13,177 nt of DNA, taken from contig CALVPO010000037.1 of the NCBI GenBank assembly GCA_944351345.1, forward strand, positions 1 through 13,177, in the 5' to 3' direction. The position numbers and the translations under genes were made by a program. Every line of letters starts with the position of its first letter. The stretch's first letter is position 1. The stretch is from an uncultured Bacilli bacterium (GTDB lineage: Bacteria > Bacillota_I > Bacilli_A > RF39 > UBA660). The notes under the pieces were generated by a model. The model saw only the letters and a list, made by a program, of their open reading frames with translations, was not told where the DNA came from and ran no database searches. Shown in pieces: positions 7,483-13,177 of the stretch.

Positions 7483-8286
7483 ATGAGAAAAGAAGATTTA
7501 GAAATAGCTAGAGATAAGTATGAATATTTACTTGCTAAAAATGATGAATTAAGAAAATTAAAAAGAAAATGGCAAGATTTTTCTAATAATAAGAATATTT
7601 TGGAATACATTATTCTAAAAGAATATAATAATAAGTGTTTTCAAGATAGAATAATAGAGTTAGAATCTAGTAGTGAAATAAAAAAATATTTATATTTAAT
7701 GGAAGAATCAGATAAGTTTAAACCTAAATTTGATGATGAATTAATAGATGAATCATTTTCACATATAGTAGGAGATATTAATAAACTTAGTAATATATTT
7801 GTCTATATAGCAAGTTATGATAAAGTGAAACTTGAAGGAGTACCAGCTAAAGTATCTGATTATGACCTACCAAATATAGAAATATTAAACTATAGAAATT
7901 TAGGGGAGTTAGATTCAAGAATTATAAATAGAGTCTATAAAAAAGTAGGAGAAGATACAGCTCACTATTATATTTGTAGAACTCTAGATAGCATTCCTAA
8001 AGTAGAGTATGAACTAGAAGAAAGTTCTGATCCTAATTGCGAATATAAAATATATAGAGATTTAGAAACAAAATTATATATTTTAGTTCATAAAAAAAAT
8101 ATTCAAGAATTTGAACGTGAAAATAAAGTAATAACATTTAAACGTACCAATAATGATTATCTAACTTTATTTTACAATTTACGTTCTAAATATTTAAGAG
8201 AACATTTACTTAACGATAATTGTAATTTATTTAAGAAAAATACTAATCAAACTAAAAAAAGAAATCTAAAATACAAAAATAACTAA
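7483..8286 (+). CDS. Unknown 267-aa soluble protein co-transcribed with the permease
   Basis: I do not recognise a family. The start has a strong ribosome site, AGAGGTGGG (7472-7480), and lies 17 bases after the permease stop, so the two share one transcript. The N-terminal 65 residues are helical and charged, with a coiled-coil appearance (EIARDKYEYLLAKNDELRKLKRKW). The middle and C-terminal parts look alpha/beta (IFVYIASYDKVKLEG, YKIYRDLETKLYILVHKK). A basic Lys/Asn/Arg tail closes the protein. There is no signal peptide or membrane helix. Its stop lies within a bidirectional terminator. A link to metal export is suggested only by position. Confidence 0.7.
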   Translation: MRKEDLEIARDKYEYLLAKNDELRKLKRKWQDFSNNKNILEYIILKEYNNKCFQDRIIELESSSEIKKYLYLMEESDKFKPKFDDELIDESFSHIVGDINKLSNIFVYIASYDKVKLEGVPAKVSDYDLPNIEILNYRNLGELDSRIINRVYKKVGEDTAHYYICRTLDSIPKVEYELEESSDPNCEYKIYRDLETKLYILVHKKNIQEFERENKVITFKRTNNDYLTLFYNLRSKYLREHLLNDNCNLFKKNTNQTKKRNLKYKNN

Positions 8287-8317
8287 AGATAAATTAAAAT
8301 ATTCTTTAGTTATTTTT
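8275..8317. terminator. Bidirectional terminator between convergent genes
   Basis: A perfect 15-bp inverted repeat (AAAAATAACTAAAGA at 8275-8289, its complement at 8303-8317) encloses a 13-base loop. Both arms supply a T run on their own strand, so transcripts from either side can be ended. It includes the stop codons of both flanking genes: the last codons of the 267-aa gene and those of the DUF3006 gene lie inside the stem. Confidence 0.85.
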
Positions 8318-8530
8318 ATTTCTAAGCCTCTTAAATCTTTCTAATAAATCTTGTCTTCTTTTCATCTCTAATTCATTATCTATATAATATTTAGAACCAT
8401 CGTACTTAAGAATACTACCTTCTTTTATTAAAGAAGGTAAACAAGAGATATTAACATTAATAATCTCTCTCGTATCCTTATTCTCAAGTACAGCAATATT
8501 ATCTTCTATTTTATCAACTATATATATCAT
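8306..8530 (-). CDS. DUF3006 family protein
   Basis: The 74-residue protein shows the small beta-rich DUF3006 pattern: MIYIVDKIEDNIAVLEN at the N-terminus, then a short strand ending at the 'LPSLIKEGSILKYDG' segment, and a charged helical tail (EMKRRQDLLERFKRLRNK). The family's biochemical role is not established, but its genes very often sit next to ComEC-type metallo-beta-lactamase genes, as here. Its ATG lies two bases after the stop of that gene. The ribosome site GGGGGAT (minus strand, about 8536-8542) is made by the codons of the upstream protein's final Gly-Gly, which implies coupled translation. Family assignment is good; function unknown. Confidence 0.8.
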   Translation of the reverse strand: MIYIVDKIEDNIAVLENKDTREIINVNISCLPSLIKEGSILKYDGSKYYIDNELEMKRRQDLLERFKRLRNKNN

Positions 8531-8532
8531 AA

Positions 8533-9465
8533 TTATCCCCCATTAGTATTAGTTTCTAATTTACTAAACGATATATTATCTCCATCACTTTGAGCCAATA
8601 TAGTACCATCTATATCTGTTCTATATATAGATATATTTCTTTTCTTTAATTTATCTATAGTACTACTAGCTGGATGATTATATATATTATTTTCTCCAAC
8701 AGATATAATCGCATATTTAGGATTAACTTTATCTAAAAAATTATTAGTTGTTGAATATTTACTACCATGATGACCAACTTTTAAAACATCAACTGCAATA
8801 TCTTGATTTATTATTTTCTCCTCAGTCTCACTAGTAGCATCTCCTGTAAATAAGAAAGAATTATTACCATAAACTAATTTTAAAACTATAGATGTATTAT
8901 TTAAATCACTAGTATCAGTACCCGTATATATAACTTTTAATGTAGCATTTCCTAAAGTAAAAGTACTATTTATTTCAGGAACATCATAAGTTAAATTTTT
9001 CTTCTCCATAGAGTCTAATAAATCTTCAAAAGTAGCTGTTGTAGTTATAGCATCCGGAAGATAAATAGTACCAATATTAAAACTATCTATAATATCATCA
9101 AGTCCACCAATATGATCTTCATGAGGATGAGTACCAACTAAATATTTAAATTTGTCAATTCCTAGGCTTTTAAAATATTGAACTAAAAGTTCTCCATCAT
9201 TATTATTACCACCATCAATTATCATATATTCATCATTAGATTCAATAAGTATACTATCAGCCTGCCCAACATCAAGAAAATAAACACTTAGCTCTCCATC
9301 AACATCTTTACTAGCTTCTAAATTATTATTATTTACTTCTATATTATTAGAGTCATTTTCCGTTAAACCAAAAGTTTTATTTATCTCACCAGAAAAAGTT
9401 CCATAAATAAATGCTATCATAATAAATATAATAGTAATTAAACTAATATTTTTTCTTCTTCTCAT
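8533..9465 (-). CDS. Membrane-anchored ComEC/Rec2-type metallo-beta-lactamase-fold hydrolase
   Basis: The 310-residue protein begins with a basic N-terminus and one hydrophobic segment (about residues 7-23), a signal peptide or membrane anchor, so the catalytic domain is outside the membrane. An Asn/Glu-rich linker (about 36-54) leads to the hydrolase domain, which starts with LSVYFLDVGQADSILIE. Metal ligands are visible: HPHEDH (H113, H115, D117, H118), D209 in FTGDA, GHHGS (H232 or H233) and NHP (H264). This is the detached extracellular nuclease-like domain of the ComEC DNA-uptake channel without its membrane channel region. Such proteins probably cut DNA or another phosphodiester outside the cell, but the substrate is not proven. 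The start has AAGGTAGGT (9472-9480, minus strand). It is followed by the DUF3006 gene. Confidence 0.88.
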   Translation of the reverse strand: MRRRKNISLITIIFIMIAFIYGTFSGEINKTFGLTENDSNNIEVNNNNLEASKDVDGELSVYFLDVGQADSILIESNDEYMIIDGGNNNDGELLVQYFKSLGIDKFKYLVGTHPHEDHIGGLDDIIDSFNIGTIYLPDAITTTATFEDLLDSMEKKNLTYDVPEINSTFTLGNATLKVIYTGTDTSDLNNTSIVLKLVYGNNSFLFTGDATSETEEKIINQDIAVDVLKVGHHGSKYSTTNNFLDKVNPKYAIISVGENNIYNHPASSTIDKLKKRNISIYRTDIDGTILAQSDGDNISFSKLETNTNGG

Positions 9466-9486
9466 ATTATTACCTACCTTTTACTA

Positions 9487-9515
9487 ATTATATCAAATAT
9501 TTTAGCTAATGTATA
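9487..9515 (-). promoter_or_regulatory. Promoter of the ComEC-type hydrolase operon (minus strand)
   Basis: On the minus strand TATACA (9515-9510) and TATAAT (9492-9487) are separated by 17 bases, and TGA before the -10 makes it extended. Transcription should start near 9480, where the ribosome site itself begins, so the leader is very short. Confidence 0.65.
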
Positions 9516-9528
9516 TAACTAAATTTAA

Positions 9529-9557
9529 TTGAAATATAACAATTTGTGTGTTAAAAT
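9529..9557 (+). promoter_or_regulatory. Promoter of the 234-aa unknown gene (plus strand)
   Basis: TTGAAA (9529-9534) and TAAAAT (9552-9557) have a 17-base spacer, with TG at 9549-9550 as extended -10. Its -35 box lies only 13 bases from the -35 of the divergent minus-strand promoter, so a regulator bound between them could affect both. Confidence 0.65.
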
Positions 9558-9576
9558 ATATGCTGTGGTGATCTAA

Positions 9577-10281
9577 ATGGAGGGTAATTTTGTTAATAAA
9601 TTTGTAAATAAATTTAAAAATAAACTTAATAATAATAAAAATAATTATCCTCAGAAGTTTGAGTATGTTTTTAGCGATGAAGATGTTAATAAATTAGCTA
9701 AAGAAAATAAAGAAAAATTAAATAATCTAAAAAAAAGAAATATAAATATTAAACCCAAGAAGGACATTAGTAAAGAAGATGAGGAAATTCTTTTAAGTAA
9801 TATAAACCATGAATTAAATGGTGAAAATGAATTTAACAACAAACTGCTAAATAAAATTAATGAAGAAGAAAAGAGTAGAGAAGAACAAATTAATAGTTTA
9901 GAAGAAAATAATAATCTAAAAAATTCTTCCAATGAAGAAACTAGTACTAAAGACAACTATTCTAATCCTAATGATGATATTCAAATGATGATTAAACGTG
10001 AACTTATAAAGCTAGATGTAAAAGAATTAATAAAACATATCGATAGGGGAAAAGATATTTTAAATCATAATTATTCTATAACTTATGGAGATGATGCTTT
10101 AAGATATATATATGTAATTAGAGATAAATATGCTAATTTAATTGAATATTTTATAGGCTTTAACAATGAAAAACATGGCATATATAATAAGAACATTTTT
10201 TCTAATAGATTAGATGATGAATGGCAATATTTAAAAAATTATATATCAATTTTAGAAATGATAAAAAAGTTAAAAGGATAA
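9577..10281 (+). CDS. Unknown 234-aa Lys/Asn/Glu-rich protein with a folded C-terminal region
   Basis: I do not recognise a family. Residues 1-130 are low in complexity and highly charged, rich in Asn, Lys and Glu, with a likely coiled-coil or disordered character (NEEEKSREEQINSLEENNN). Residues 133-234 look like a compact helical domain (MIKRELIKLDVKELI, then DDALRYIYVIRDKYANLIEYFIGF, then DDEWQYLKNYISILEMIKKL). There is no signal peptide or membrane helix. The ATG follows GGTGAT (9567-9572) by four bases and its own promoter. A second purine run, GGAGGG, lies inside the first codons but has no in-frame start after it, so the first ATG is kept. It is a single-gene unit transcribed away from the ComEC-type hydrolase. 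Confidence 0.65.
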   Translation: MEGNFVNKFVNKFKNKLNNNKNNYPQKFEYVFSDEDVNKLAKENKEKLNNLKKRNINIKPKKDISKEDEEILLSNINHELNGENEFNNKLLNKINEEEKSREEQINSLEENNNLKNSSNEETSTKDNYSNPNDDIQMMIKRELIKLDVKELIKHIDRGKDILNHNYSITYGDDALRYIYVIRDKYANLIEYFIGFNNEKHGIYNKNIFSNRLDDEWQYLKNYISILEMIKKLKG

Positions 10282-10359
10282 TTTCCATAATTTAACATAA
10301 TTCGTCGATAATTCTTCTATTATTCTTTAGTATTCTTATATCAAGAAACGAGGTGATAT

Positions 10360-10377
10360 ATGAATAGATATGAATGA
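10360..10377 (+). other. Five-codon minicistron with a strong ribosome site
   Basis: GAGGTGAT (10350-10357) is followed closely by ATG and four codons (Asn-Arg-Tyr-Glu) and then TGA. It sits between the 234-aa gene and the promoter of the two-component system. It lies upstream of that promoter, so it would be translated only on a transcript starting further left. It may be a decayed gene start or chance. Confidence 0.2.
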
Positions 10378-10384
10378 TAAATAA

Positions 10385-10413
10385 TTTACAGGAAGTAAAA
10401 TAAGTGATATACT
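10385..10413 (+). promoter_or_regulatory. Promoter of the two-component system
   Basis: TTTACA (10385-10390) and TATACT (10408-10413) are separated by 17 bases, with TG at 10405-10406 as extended -10. Transcription should start near 10420, immediately at the ribosome site GGTGGTG (10420-10426). Confidence 0.7.
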
Positions 10414-10433
10414 GAATATGGTGGTGAATTTCA

Positions 10434-11090
10434 ATGTATACAATAGTTTTAGTTGAAGATGAAAAAGATTTAAATTCTCTGATTCGAGCTTATTTAGAAA
10501 AAGCAGGATATAAAGTTATAAGTTATTTAAATGGTGAAGACGCAATAAAAAATATAAATGTCGGAGCACATTTATGGATTCTAGATATAATGCTAGGAGA
10601 TAGTGTAAGTGGCTATGACATTATAAAAAAGATAAGGGAAACTAATGAAGAAATGCCTGTTATATTTACAAGTGCTCGTGATCAAGATTTGGATAAAATT
10701 ATTGGACTAGAATTAGGTAGCGATGATTATATTACAAAACCATATTCGCCTAAAGAATTAGTTCTAAGGGTTAATAATATAATAAAAAGAGTCTATACTA
10801 AAGATTTACAAAAACTAACCTACGATAAATATGTTATTGATTTAGATAAAAGAATAGTATATTTAGATGATAAAGAATTATCTCTTACTACACTAGAATT
10901 CGATTTGCTATATATGTTTGTAACAAATAAAAATAAATCTTTCTCTAGAGATGACATTTTAAATATTATTTGGGGAAATGATTATTTTGGAACAGATAGA
11001 GTAGTAGATGATTTAGTTAGACGCCTTAGAAAGAAGATGCCTGATATTAATATAAATACAATATACGGGTACGGTTATAGATTAACATGA
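10434..11090 (+). CDS. cssR: OmpR-family response regulator, CssR-like
   Basis: The 218 residues form a receiver domain (1-120) and a winged-helix DNA-binding domain (about 125-218). Receiver residues are intact: E8-D9, phospho-acceptor D51 in WILDIML, S80 in FTSARD and K102 in TKPYSP. Two blocks, AHLWILDIML (45-54) and WGNDYFGTDRVVDDLVRRLRK (180-200), together with TIYGYGYR at the end, closely resemble B. subtilis CssR, the regulator of secretion stress that induces HtrA-type proteases. That identification is from remembered sequence. Targets are not visible here. The gene has its own promoter and overlaps the kinase gene by four bases (ATGA), a sign of coupled translation. Confidence 0.88.
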   Translation: MYTIVLVEDEKDLNSLIRAYLEKAGYKVISYLNGEDAIKNINVGAHLWILDIMLGDSVSGYDIIKKIRETNEEMPVIFTSARDQDLDKIIGLELGSDDYITKPYSPKELVLRVNNIIKRVYTKDLQKLTYDKYVIDLDKRIVYLDDKELSLTTLEFDLLYMFVTNKNKSFSRDDILNIIWGNDYFGTDRVVDDLVRRLRKKMPDININTIYGYGYRLT

Positions 11091-12388
11091 AAAATAAACT
11101 TAAACTTAGCTTAACTGAACAGTTACTCGTTGTATGCATATTTATATTAGGAATTGTAGTTATATCACTGGGAATAATATTGCCTAATGATTTGATTCCA
11201 ATTTATGAAACTAATGTATATAATTATTTAAAACAACCTCTTAGTTTTGTTCAAAATGAAGAAGACGTAACAGATATAAAAAAAGCAGATATAATAAACA
11301 CCGAAATAGCCTATATTTATATAAACGATATTAGTGGTACTAGTATTAGTATCTCTGATAATTTGTCTGATATTATTGATATAAATGATATTGATGAATT
11401 GCTTTCTAATTTTGATTTAAGCAAAAGTGAAGGTAAATTCAAATATAAAACCACTACATACTATTATGTGCTATCGGCACAGAATAATCAGATAAAAATA
11501 GCTATGACTGATGATGTTTATATTAATAAAATGAGGAAATCAATCTTATTCACTATCTTTAGAGTCGTTGGTATTGCCTTAATATTAATAACATTCTTTG
11601 TTATAGCGTGGGCTAATAATCTAGTTAATAGAATTAAGAGGATAAAAGATAAAATTGATAATATAAATAATGATAAGTATAATCATAAAACAGACGAAAG
11701 ATATCAAGATGAGTTGTATACTTTAGATAAAACAGTAGAAGATATGCGTGTCTATTTGAAAGAACAGGAAGAATATAAAAATCAGATGTATCAAAATATT
11801 TCTCATGACTTTAAAACTCCTATTACTGTTATGAAATCTTACATAGAAGCATATGAAGATGGTATTGAAACAAAGAAAAAAACTTTGCAAGTAGTCAAAG
11901 AACAATTAAAAAAATTAGAAATTAAAGTTCACTCCTTATTGTATTTAAATAAATTAAACTATATTCAGGACAGAAGCGACAATTTAAAAGTACAGTATGA
12001 TATTAGCATCACGATAAAAGCAGCAGTTGATAAGTTTAAAATGTCCAGACCTGATGTAGAATTCGTTCTAGATATTGACAAAAAGAATACCATATTTAGA
12101 GGTAGTGCTGATATGTGGGAGGCTATCATAGATAATATTCTTAATAATTTTATGAGATACGCTAAGAAAAAAGTAAAAATTACTGTTAAAAATAATAAAA
12201 TAATTTTATATAACGATGGTGAGACCATTGACGAGAAAGTATTAAATAATATATTTACTCCATACGAAAAAGGGGTCAACGGAATGTTTGGCCTAGGGTT
12301 ATCAATAGTTAAGAAGACTCTACACTTCTTAAACTACGACATAACCATTGAAAATGTTAAAAACGGCGTAAATTTTACGATTTATTAG
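11087..12388 (+). CDS. cssS: Membrane sensor histidine kinase, CssS-like
   Basis: The 433-residue kinase has two membrane segments (about 11-32 and 153-175) around an extracytoplasmic sensor region of about 120 residues, then a HAMP region (about 176-228), a dimerisation domain with the H-box NISHDFKTP (phospho-acceptor H240), and an ATPase domain with N-box DNILNNFMRYA (349-359), NDGE (376-379) and FGLGLSIVK (401-409). The segment after the H-box (SYIEAYEDGI...LEIKVHSLLYLNKLNYI) and the ADMWEAIIDNILNNFMRYA block resemble B. subtilis CssS, which senses misfolded secreted protein at the membrane-wall interface. The sensor region is too diverged to confirm the signal. It is coupled to the response-regulator gene by an ATGA overlap, and a terminator follows at once. 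Confidence 0.88.
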   Translation: MKNKLKLSLTEQLLVVCIFILGIVVISLGIILPNDLIPIYETNVYNYLKQPLSFVQNEEDVTDIKKADIINTEIAYIYINDISGTSISISDNLSDIIDINDIDELLSNFDLSKSEGKFKYKTTTYYYVLSAQNNQIKIAMTDDVYINKMRKSILFTIFRVVGIALILITFFVIAWANNLVNRIKRIKDKIDNINNDKYNHKTDERYQDELYTLDKTVEDMRVYLKEQEEYKNQMYQNISHDFKTPITVMKSYIEAYEDGIETKKKTLQVVKEQLKKLEIKVHSLLYLNKLNYIQDRSDNLKVQYDISITIKAAVDKFKMSRPDVEFVLDIDKKNTIFRGSADMWEAIIDNILNNFMRYAKKKVKITVKNNKIILYNDGETIDEKVLNNIFTPYEKGVNGMFGLGLSIVKKTLHFLNYDITIENVKNGVNFTIY

Positions 12389-12421
12389 AAGAAGATAGCT
12401 TTACTCCCTATCTTCTTTTTT
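12389..12421 (+). terminator. Terminator of the two-component operon
   Basis: AAGAAGATAG (12389-12398) pairs perfectly with CTATCTTCTT (12408-12417) around a nine-base loop, followed by four more T (a run of six T, 12416-12421). It lies directly after the kinase stop and separates the operon from ssrA. Confidence 0.85.
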
Positions 12422-12441
12422 GTTAATTTACAAGTAATATA

Positions 12442-12470
12442 TTGACTAAATATTTAAATATGAGTATAAT
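12442..12470 (+). promoter_or_regulatory. Promoter of ssrA (tmRNA)
   Basis: TTGACT (12442-12447) and perfect TATAAT (12465-12470) have a 17-base spacer. This is the strongest -35 in the window and the only promoter without an extended TG -10, as expected for an abundant stable RNA. Transcription should start a few bases before the mature 5' end at 12482. Confidence 0.85.
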
Positions 12471-12481
12471 TATTAGTACAT

Positions 12482-12867
12482 GGGGTCGTATTATGGCTTC
12501 GACAGAAATAATGGAAGATAAATTGCAAGTCGAAAGGTAAGTCGTTAAATTCCAAACTAAATATAACTGGAAAAAAATCTAGTTCTTATGCTGGAAATGG
12601 TGCTTTAGCATTTGCTTAAGCAACCAATATCAAAAAAACAAACAGCATATTCTAATAAAATCTTTGTCTATGAGATTTATTAGGATTCATAAAGTAGACT
12701 ATATTTTATTACCTTCCTAAGTGATAAGATGAACTTTAACAGGATAGCTTATAGTTATGTTTGTTAGTTAATGTATCTATAAGCGAAACTATATAACTAA
12801 CTAAACTTGTAGATGTTTATTTTTAAGTTATTTTTGGACAGGGGTTCGACTCCCCTCGGCTCCACCA
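12482..12867 (+). ncRNA. ssrA: Transfer-messenger RNA (tmRNA), one-piece
   Basis: tmRNA with SmpB rescues ribosomes stalled on broken mRNAs and adds a degradation tag to the unfinished protein. The tRNA-like half is clear: the 5' acceptor strand GGGGTCG (12482-12488) pairs with CGGCTCC (12857-12863), including one G-U and one U-G pair. The T arm AGGGG-TTCGACT-CCCCT spans 12840-12856, and the CCA end (12865-12867) is encoded after discriminator A. The 5' TTCGACAG block after the acceptor is also typical. The linear order, with the tag frame in the middle, is the one-piece form, about 386 bases long. The middle carries the tag frame (12569-12619) and pseudoknot-rich sequence that I did not fold. 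The exact ends are inferred from the acceptor stem. SmpB is not in the window. Confidence 0.95.
12569..12619 (+). other. tmRNA proteolysis-tag reading frame
   Basis: Taking GGA after ATAACT as the resume codon, by analogy with Bacillus tmRNA, the frame encodes GKKSSSYAGNGALAFA and ends in TAA (12617-12619). With the alanine carried by tmRNA the added tag would be 17 residues. The end is AFA rather than the LAA usual in Bacilli. The resume codon could be a neighbouring one, but the C-terminus is fixed by the stop codon. Confidence 0.85.
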
Positions 12868-12879
12868 GATTGATAGGAA

Positions 12880-12896
12880 ACTCGAACTTTTCGAGT
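12880..12896 (+). other. Compact hairpin in the tmRNA 3' trailer
   Basis: ACTCGAA (12880-12886) and TTCGAGT (12890-12896) form a perfect 7-bp stem with a three-base loop, 13 bases after the encoded CCA. It has no T tract of its own and precedes the actual terminator. It may guide 3' processing of the tmRNA precursor. Confidence 0.5.
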
Positions 12897-12909
12897 AGTA
12901 ATAAATATT

Positions 12910-12936
12910 AACTAGAAGTACCGTCTAGTTTTTTTT
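12910..12936 (+). terminator. Terminator of ssrA
   Basis: AACTAGA (12910-12916) pairs with TCTAGTT (12924-12930) around a seven-base loop, and an eight-T run (12929-12936) follows. It ends the tmRNA precursor before the next gene, whose own promoter is not obvious in the 29 bases left. Confidence 0.8.
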
Positions 12937-12965
12937 GTTATTATGAGGAAAGTGAGGAGTTTTAA

Positions 12966-13177
12966 ATGAAGGAAGTAAAAACGTTAGAAGTTGAAAAGGA
13001 AGTTTTAAAAAGAATTGATATGATATGTAGATTTGCTTGTTGTAAGTATTCTATTAAACAAGGAAGTATAATTAATATTAAAGGAAGTAATATTGCCTAT
13101 GTAAGTCCACATATTATAATAATCAAAGAGAATAATTATTTAATATTTAATGGAAGTGATAAAGTTTTTATAAATGA
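12966..13177 (+). CDS. Unknown protein, N-terminal fragment (runs off the right edge)
   Basis: Seventy codons are visible with no stop. The ATG is supported by GAGGAG (12954-12959) six bases upstream. I do not recognise the family. The visible part begins with a Glu/Lys-rich helix (MKEVKTLEVEKEVLKRIDMI), then has three cysteines in CRFACC (residues 21-26), then strand-like segments (GSIINIKGSNIAYVSPHIIIIKENNYLIF). There is no signal peptide. It is not SmpB, which might be expected near ssrA. It has little space for its own promoter after the ssrA terminator, so it may depend on read-through from ssrA. Confidence 0.65.
   Translation, partial: MKEVKTLEVEKEVLKRIDMICRFACCKYSIKQGSIINIKGSNIAYVSPHIIIIKENNYLIFNGSDKVFIN

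Noticed and set aside
9651..9956. Open frame of 101 codons on the minus strand, Ser/Leu/Phe-rich
   Set aside because: It mirrors the Lys/Asn/Glu-rich low-complexity coding strand; the apparent membrane-like composition is an artefact of reading AAR/GAR codons in reverse.
11965..12279. Minus-strand frame of 104 codons inside the kinase gene
   Set aside because: It lies entirely within the conserved kinase ATPase region, with no supporting signals.
1..13177. CRISPR array, insertion sequence, tRNA genes or a new defence island
   Set aside because: No regularly spaced direct repeats, transposase-like frame, terminal inverted repeats or tRNA fold other than the tmRNA were seen by eye.

Overview
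The window is about 13.2 kb of very AT-rich bacterial DNA with dense, mostly plus-strand genes, purine-rich Shine-Dalgarno sites, T-tailed hairpin terminators and AGA/TTA/ATA-rich codon use. Trp is encoded by TGG, and TGA ends at least one gene (the response regulator), so the code is the standard bacterial one, not the Mycoplasma one. The miaB-ymcA gene pair, the CssRS-like two-component system and a tmRNA whose tag ends in Ala-Phe-Ala suggest a low-GC Bacillota lineage (Bacilli/Erysipelotrichia/RF39-like, near the Mollicutes). No species can be named from the sequence.

Layout. 1-369 is the C-terminal end of a surface-type protein, closed by a strong terminator. From 524 a promoter drives a run of six genes: lepA (EF4), a 135-aa unknown, an RNB-domain ribonuclease homologue of unusual build, miaB, a YlbF/YmcA-family gene and a 146-aa unknown (to 6478). 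A second promoter (6558-6586) drives a heavy-metal-exporter-like permease and a 267-aa unknown. These end in a bidirectional terminator shared with a convergent minus-strand pair: a membrane-anchored ComEC-type metallo-beta-lactamase protein and a DUF3006 protein (9465-8306). A divergent promoter region at 9466-9576 separates that pair from a Lys/Asn/Glu-rich unknown (9577-10281). Then come a CssR/CssS-like two-component system (10434-12388), the tmRNA gene ssrA (12482-12867) and the start of another unknown gene running off the right edge.

Shared themes are translation and RNA quality control (LepA, MiaB, the RNB protein, the YmcA-type RNase Y partner, tmRNA) and envelope or secretion stress (CssRS-like). 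The most interesting points are: the RNB protein has Cys in place of one of the four catalytic aspartates, lacks cold-shock and S1 domains, and overlaps an upstream reading frame that may be its own N-terminus; the tmRNA tag ends in a Mollicutes-like AFA; and five of the six promoters I can read carry an extended -10 with a 17-base spacer, the exception being the one with the best -35. I found no convincing new defence or mobile system.
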